64,000 nt of DNA from Mucilaginibacter sp. cycad4 (GTDB lineage: Bacteria > Bacteroidota > Bacteroidia > Sphingobacteriales > Sphingobacteriaceae). Below the pieces are notes generated by a model. That model had not been told where the DNA came from and ran no database searches. It saw nothing but the letters and a program-made list of their open reading frames with translations. The stretch spans positions 1,550,001 to 1,614,000 of the forward strand of contig NZ_CP139559.1 in the NCBI RefSeq assembly GCF_034263275.1, given 5' to 3'. The translations under genes were made by a program, and so were the position numbers. How positions within the stretch are numbered: the first letter of the stretch is position 1; the number at the start of each line of letters is the position of its first letter. Positions 59,815-64,000 of this stretch are shown here, piece by piece.

Positions 59815-60774
59815 CTACTGATTTCGGGCTCCGTTATTGTGATCAGGATAGGTGCTCCATTGCGCCACGCCTTCGGGCTCAGAGTCTTTCACTTCGGTGC
59901 TTTTTTCCTGGCTCATTTGTTTGTTCAGTTTTTCTGCCTGTTTAAGTTCCCTTCCCTTATCGTCTTCAAGTAGGGTAAGGCCCTGCGTTTCCCTGACGTG
60001 GTTAACCGGGTCGGCTATGTAAACGAACTCTTTTCCTAAATCGGGCATTTCGCCTTCATTCCACGGGCCGTGAACATCAGCACCATTAGACATATTGAAA
60101 TACTGCTGTGTAAAGCGTGGATCGGCAGCCAGTACGCCCGGCGGAAAGTTTGGTTGGATATCGTTTAAAGCCGCTTCGAACATCTTGTAATGCGCTACTT
60201 CGCGGGTCATCAGGAAAGATAGTGTTTCGTGGATGTAAGGGTCATTGGTGAACTTCATGAGGTGTTCATAAACCAGTTTGGCGCGTGATTCTGAAGCAAG
60301 GTTACTGCGGAGATCAACGGTCAGGTCGCCGTTTGAATGGATGTAACTGGCGCACCATGGTATACCCTGGCTGTTGCGGGGGGTAACACCACCGCCTGTA
60401 ATAACTCCAAACTGTGGATTGGCGAATACAGCCTGGTGAATTATATCTTCTTTGGCAGCCTTACCGTTCAAAACCTGCATGATCTCGGAACTGTCGGCAG
60501 CGTTCTTGAGCTCGCCGTTCACGCCTTTGAGGAGCATTTGGATAGTAGCGCCCACAATTTCCAGGTGACTGAATTCCTCGGTGGCGATATCCATCAGCAT
60601 ATCATATTTGTCGGGGTATGGCACCTTGGCGCCAAAGGCCTGCGTGAAGTATTGCATGGCTGCGGCCAGTTCGCCGTTCTCTCCGCCAAACTGTTCCAGT
60701 AATAAATTGGCAAACCGGGGATCGGGGCGCGATACGCGCGCATTAAATTGTAGTTCTTTTACATGGTGAAACAT
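59815..60774 (-). CDS. manganese catalase
   Basis: 319 residues of the di-manganese catalase family (PF05067). The four-helix bundle carries the Mn ligands: Glu35 in GGENGELAAAMQY, Glu67 and His70 in DIATEEFSHLE, then a Glu in NLASESRAKLVYEHL and the Glu-x2-His pair in MTREVAHYKMFEAAL. The C-terminal tail (about 265-319) is charged and unusual in composition, as in many soil Bacteroidota members. The enzyme breaks down hydrogen peroxide without heme. It is monocistronic, with an upstream leader of 113 bp to the GH26-like gene. Confidence 0.95.
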   Translation of the reverse strand: MFHHVKELQFNARVSRPDPRFANLLLEQFGGENGELAAAMQYFTQAFGAKVPYPDKYDMLMDIATEEFSHLEIVGATIQMLLKGVNGELKNAADSSEIMQVLNGKAAKEDIIHQAVFANPQFGVITGGGVTPRNSQGIPWCASYIHSNGDLTVDLRSNLASESRAKLVYEHLMKFTNDPYIHETLSFLMTREVAHYKMFEAALNDIQPNFPPGVLAADPRFTQQYFNMSNGADVHGPWNEGEMPDLGKEFVYIADPVNHVRETQGLTLLEDDKGRELKQAEKLNKQMSQEKSTEVKDSEPEGVAQWSTYPDHNNGARNQ

Positions 60775-60887
60775 AACATTTGATTTTGGTAGATAGTGTT
60801 ATGATACAACCGTGGGTAAGGTTTAATGTTTTATAATTTAATAAATTTATTTAATATGAAAATAGAAGCAATCTATTTTACAAATTG

Positions 60888-62582
60888 TTAATGCGGGTAC
60901 TTTTTCAACAAACTGCAAAATTTGAGCATAGACTGAGGAGTGATACTCCAGTCGGGGGCTTTAATATCACCCCAGGCCTTGGGGTTGTCATATAAGTTAA
61001 AGTAGCAAACACCAAAAATATGAGGGTTCGCATTTATTGTTTCGGCGGCATCGGTAAGCCATTTGTTCTGGAAGCTTTCTGACCCCTTTACACCGAACTC
61101 GGTTATGAATAAAGGCTTATCAAGAAACCTCATCCTAAAATATTTTCGGTTAAATATGGTGCTGAAGGCTTCCTGCTTGTCCTGGTCGGTAATGTTTTTA
61201 TCGGGCAAACCATAAATGGCTATACTGATGTAATCTACTACGTCGCTTCCCGGCCAAAAATCTGCAGAGCCACGGTCACCGGCAGGTCCCCAAACCTTTC
61301 TGATATTTTTGCCCGGCCCTCCGTCAAACTGCATAAAATACCTGAAGGCATTGATATAGGTAACCGGATCCTGGCTTTGCCAATTGTACCGGTGGATCGG
61401 GATTTCCATTTCATGCATCCATCTGAGATAAACAATGTTCTTTGTGGCAGAAATTATACTAAATAATTTTTTGATCTGTTTGTCATAACGGCCATTTAAG
61501 ATACTTTCCAAAACAGCAGTGTCCGGCTTTCCGCTAATATCCCGCCAGGGTTCCATGGTTACAATCACTTCATGGCGGCGGTTAATGACCTCCGAGAATT
61601 TTTTTTCAAAATCGCCTCTTTCAACTTCGCCCCAATCTGTAAAAAGATGTTCTACGCCAATTTCCGGTTGATTGAGTAGTTTTTTATTTGGATCAAATAC
61701 CCCAATCTTTAACGAGGACCTGACAGGCTTTGTATCAGCACTATCCACATAATTATTGGGACTGTAGGCGGTGTGCCGGTATTTGTTAAAGTAGTTTTTC
61801 TGTTCGCTTAACCAGCTATATTTAAAAGGTGTTTTTTGTGTATCATTATCTATGATCAATACCGGTTTGTTAATAAACCTTAAGCGATGGAGCTTATGTT
61901 TTAACATATAAGAAACTGTACTATCTTTCGGATAAAAGTTGGTGGTATTTTCAGACGTGCTTCCGAGCGTTATACTTACATAATCAACGGTCTTATTTCC
62001 GGGCCAGTATTCCGTATCACCGGGATAACCTGAGGGGCCCCAGATGATTTGTGCCTTTGGGGCAATCATTTTAATTTTTTTTGAAAAATAATTAAATGAA
62101 ATAATATAGTCTTTTGGTGATTTAAATTGCCACGGAAATACATTGGCCGGTACTTCCATATCGGGATTCCAGCGGATAAAGACCTGATGCCGGCTTTTTG
62201 CCGCTAAAATAGCCAGTTCATGGATCTGCTTATCAAAACGACCATTGAGCACTTCAGTTAAAACGTTGTTTTTATAATCTACGCCTTTAAGCCAGGTTTC
62301 TACGGTGATTAATACATCATCATTAGCTAAAGCTGTTTCCACATTGCTCCGGCTTGACCATATAGCCGTATTTTTAAACACTGCAGTATAACAAATAATG
62401 GGCTTGGCCGGTAAGCTATTACTTAAATTGCTGCCATCAAATATGCCCACGACCTGCTCGTTGCTGCGGTAGTAGTCATTTGTAAAATAATCATTATGCA
62501 AAAATTTAATGCCCCAAAAGGATATAATGAAGACTATACCTAAAATGATCGCTAAATAAATCTTTACGGACTTTTTTTTCAT
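60888..62582 (-). CDS. membrane-anchored protein with two tandem GH26-like domains
   Basis: 564 residues. A single transmembrane segment (about 7-26) anchors the protein. Residues about 40-290 and 290-564 are two copies of the same GH26-like barrel. Both share L-N-G-R-x-D-K-Q-I, R-W-x-x-x-M-E-x-P, W-G-P-x-G and D-Y-x-S-I tracts at a constant 250-residue offset. The second copy keeps the GH26 acid/base in RWMHEMEIP (His390-Glu391) and the nucleophile Glu495 in LFITEFGVKG. In the first copy the matching positions are Pro140-Asp141 and Asp245, so it is probably inactive or altered. The second copy may hydrolyse a beta-mannan or related glucan. It follows 6 bp after a TIM-barrel-like gene, suggesting a role in making or trimming an exopolysaccharide. 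Confidence 0.85.
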   Translation of the reverse strand: MKKKSVKIYLAIILGIVFIISFWGIKFLHNDYFTNDYYRSNEQVVGIFDGSNLSNSLPAKPIICYTAVFKNTAIWSSRSNVETALANDDVLITVETWLKGVDYKNNVLTEVLNGRFDKQIHELAILAAKSRHQVFIRWNPDMEVPANVFPWQFKSPKDYIISFNYFSKKIKMIAPKAQIIWGPSGYPGDTEYWPGNKTVDYVSITLGSTSENTTNFYPKDSTVSYMLKHKLHRLRFINKPVLIIDNDTQKTPFKYSWLSEQKNYFNKYRHTAYSPNNYVDSADTKPVRSSLKIGVFDPNKKLLNQPEIGVEHLFTDWGEVERGDFEKKFSEVINRRHEVIVTMEPWRDISGKPDTAVLESILNGRYDKQIKKLFSIISATKNIVYLRWMHEMEIPIHRYNWQSQDPVTYINAFRYFMQFDGGPGKNIRKVWGPAGDRGSADFWPGSDVVDYISIAIYGLPDKNITDQDKQEAFSTIFNRKYFRMRFLDKPLFITEFGVKGSESFQNKWLTDAAETINANPHIFGVCYFNLYDNPKAWGDIKAPDWSITPQSMLKFCSLLKKYPH

Positions 62583-62588
62583 TGACGA

Positions 62589-64000
62589 TTAATTTTGAAG
62601 AGGGGTATTTAATGTTGCGTAGTCAACAGTTACATTATCGCCATCGGTTGCAACAAGGTACAGCCTGTACCTGTTATCATTTTGGGGGATTGTAACGTAT
62701 ACGTCCGGGCTGTTTCCTACCTTTTTCATGCCGGTAGCATTACCCAAATTGTCTGTTTTGACAAGATACCATTCAAATTTCAATCCGGTTTTTAAATATG
62801 CGGCAATGTTCCAGTGACCGTAAGAAAATACCAGTGCATTATAACGCAGGGATGTCCCCGGAGTAGTTGTTAATGCAGGTTTTAATATTTTAACAACAGG
62901 CAAGTTATAGATAGCTATATTGCCATTCCAGTTCTTGCTTATTTTGTAAAGATACCGTTTGTTCCTACCCCATACGTCTTTCAAACCGTCAAACGTAACA
63001 GCAGTTCCGCTTTGCTGATCCTGCCAGTTAGCGTAAAAAATCCCGCCGGAGTGCTGTATATCCTGGAGTGCGCGGGGATCAGTGCAACTGAAAAAATAAG
63101 GCGTTTTAAAATCCCGGCTAATATATTTTAATGACTGTTTGTTATTAACGATTAGTCCAAAGGCATCGATTGCAGGTATTTGCCCTTTTAGTATTTGCAT
63201 AGCAGGACTAAGTGTGGGGGCGGATAAAAGGTCAATGGTTAATGGCCTCGTTGGGTCTGCAAGTTTAATTTCGTTTACCAAACGTTTTAACAAATTGATA
63301 TAATGCTGTTGAGCCCGGTACAACTGTGGCTCATGATAAAATTGGGATAGCTGCTGGTAGGTACTATTGCCTAAGTTCCAGGCACTGATGTTAGGGTTTG
63401 ATTTATTTTTATTTATGGTGTTAAGGATGATATTGAATTGTTCGTGCAGATAGGTGGTATCATTGACGAAGCTCGATGGAGCGGGCATCCAAAAACTATA
63501 ATTAATTTTTAAGCCTTGTTGTGCCGCTGCATCAAAAATTGAGTGGTCGTAAATATTCGGTCCATATATTTTTATGGTATTTATTCCCGCTTTCCTTATG
63601 TCTTCGAAATCATTAACTATAATTTTTTTTGTGAGCGGGGCTATATTTTTATACCAGTAGTTTCCCTTAGAGTAGATTACGCCTTTTACTGAAGAAAAAA
63701 ATGGAGGGTTTATTAATAAATGTTTTTGGCCGGTGATTGGATCTTGTTCAATAATATTTATCGAAGTATCTGATGATGGTTTCGAAATGCTATTGTAAAG
63801 TCGCGATTGCCTGATCAATTGGGATAACCCGGCGGTATCTGATGAGGAGCTGAAGTCGGCAAAAGACTTTTTGCTGACTTCATTTTTTGCATCGAAACCA
63901 CGCGTAAAATTAAAGCCTGCATCTTCATCCGACTCCTGAGAGGCATATATGCATATGCAAACCACTACTATGCTAAGAATCAGACTAACCTTCCTTAAAC
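62589..64000 (-). CDS. membrane-anchored TIM-barrel glycosidase-like protein (5' end outside window)
   Basis: The reading frame is open to the right edge. Codons upstream of a GTG at 63965 still read as a hydrophobic helix (RKVSLILSIVVVCICIY), so the start lies beyond the window. The visible 470 residues hold a membrane anchor, a Ser-rich linker, and a GH2-like TIM barrel from about GVIYSKGNYWYKN with DFEDIRKAGINTIKIYGPN. The expected acid/base motif G-N-E reads as AWNLGNSTYQQL, and the late strand where a nucleophile would lie has FFSCTDPRAL. Both catalytic glutamates therefore seem absent. An Ig-like domain closes the protein. It could bind rather than cut polysaccharide, and it shares an operon with the tandem GH26-like gene 6 bp downstream. 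Confidence 0.75.
   Translation of the reverse strand, partial: LRKVSLILSIVVVCICIYASQESDEDAGFNFTRGFDAKNEVSKKSFADFSSSSDTAGLSQLIRQSRLYNSISKPSSDTSINIIEQDPITGQKHLLINPPFFSSVKGVIYSKGNYWYKNIAPLTKKIIVNDFEDIRKAGINTIKIYGPNIYDHSIFDAAAQQGLKINYSFWMPAPSSFVNDTTYLHEQFNIILNTINKNKSNPNISAWNLGNSTYQQLSQFYHEPQLYRAQQHYINLLKRLVNEIKLADPTRPLTIDLLSAPTLSPAMQILKGQIPAIDAFGLIVNNKQSLKYISRDFKTPYFFSCTDPRALQDIQHSGGIFYANWQDQQSGTAVTFDGLKDVWGRNKRYLYKISKNWNGNIAIYNLPVVKILKPALTTTPGTSLRYNALVFSYGHWNIAAYLKTGLKFEWYLVKTDNLGNATGMKKVGNSPDVYVTIPQNDNRYRLYLVATDGDNVTVDYATLNTPLQN

Noticed and set aside
63963..63965. GTG as the start of the rightmost gene
   Set aside because: The frame stays open to the window edge and the upstream codons encode most of the membrane helix, so the real start is outside the window.

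Overview
The window looks like chromosomal DNA of a Bacteroidota bacterium, most probably a soil or plant-associated Sphingobacteriaceae member close to Mucilaginibacter or Pedobacter. The evidence is a SusC/SusD pair, a giant secreted protein ending in a type IX secretion (T9SS) sorting domain, PAS-rich and TPR-containing histidine kinases, lipoproteins with lipobox signals, and very weak Shine-Dalgarno sequences. The genus is inferred from gene content and style, not from a marker gene. I see no rRNA, tRNA, CRISPR array, insertion sequence or phage gene.

Region 1 (1-14.5 kb) holds signalling and surface genes: two divergent sensor genes (one cut by the window edge), a relic of an ABC-transporter permease, a secreted alginate-lyase-type lipoprotein, a ~2000-residue T9SS cargo protein translationally coupled to a 77-residue membrane protein, a TPR histidine kinase with a single-domain response regulator, and a 56-residue lipoprotein.

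Region 2 (14.5-25 kb) looks like a stress/housekeeping island of tightly overlapping operons. It contains an uncharacterised 732-aa helical-toroid-like protein, a low-affinity iron permease, a YetF/DUF421 protein, two DUF72 proteins, an in-frame fusion of a CinA-type amidase with a DUF892 ferritin-like domain, a four-gene operon (FAD/Rieske oxidoreductase, membrane protein, SpoIIAA-like protein, GH130 enzyme), and a DksA/TraR-like regulator.

Region 3 (25.3-54.8 kb) is a polysaccharide utilisation locus (PUL) that best fits pectin, especially rhamnogalacturonan I side products. After a secreted FAD oxidoreductase come two GntR-type regulators that meet tail to tail. Then follow CE12 esterase, PL22 oligogalacturonide lyase, GH106 rhamnosidase, a terminator, SusC, SusD, a hairpin, GH28, GH2, two more CE12 esterases, a GH43-like propeller enzyme, a six-hairpin-like putative hydrolase, GH105, GH31 and an S1 sulfatase, all on the plus strand. 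The outer-membrane pair would import oligosaccharides, and the periplasmic enzymes would deacetylate, desulfate and trim them to rhamnose, galactose/xylose-type sugars and unsaturated uronates. The GntR proteins are the only regulators in the locus, and palindromes next to them are candidate operators.

Region 4 (54.8-64 kb) returns to single genes on mixed strands: a small membrane protein, a PAS histidine kinase, two lipoproteins, a short-chain dehydrogenase and a manganese catalase. It ends with an operon entering from beyond the right edge. That operon encodes two membrane-anchored glycosidase-like proteins: one with two tandem GH26-like domains, the first having both catalytic glutamates changed to aspartate, and one TIM-barrel protein whose usual acid/base position is not a glutamate.
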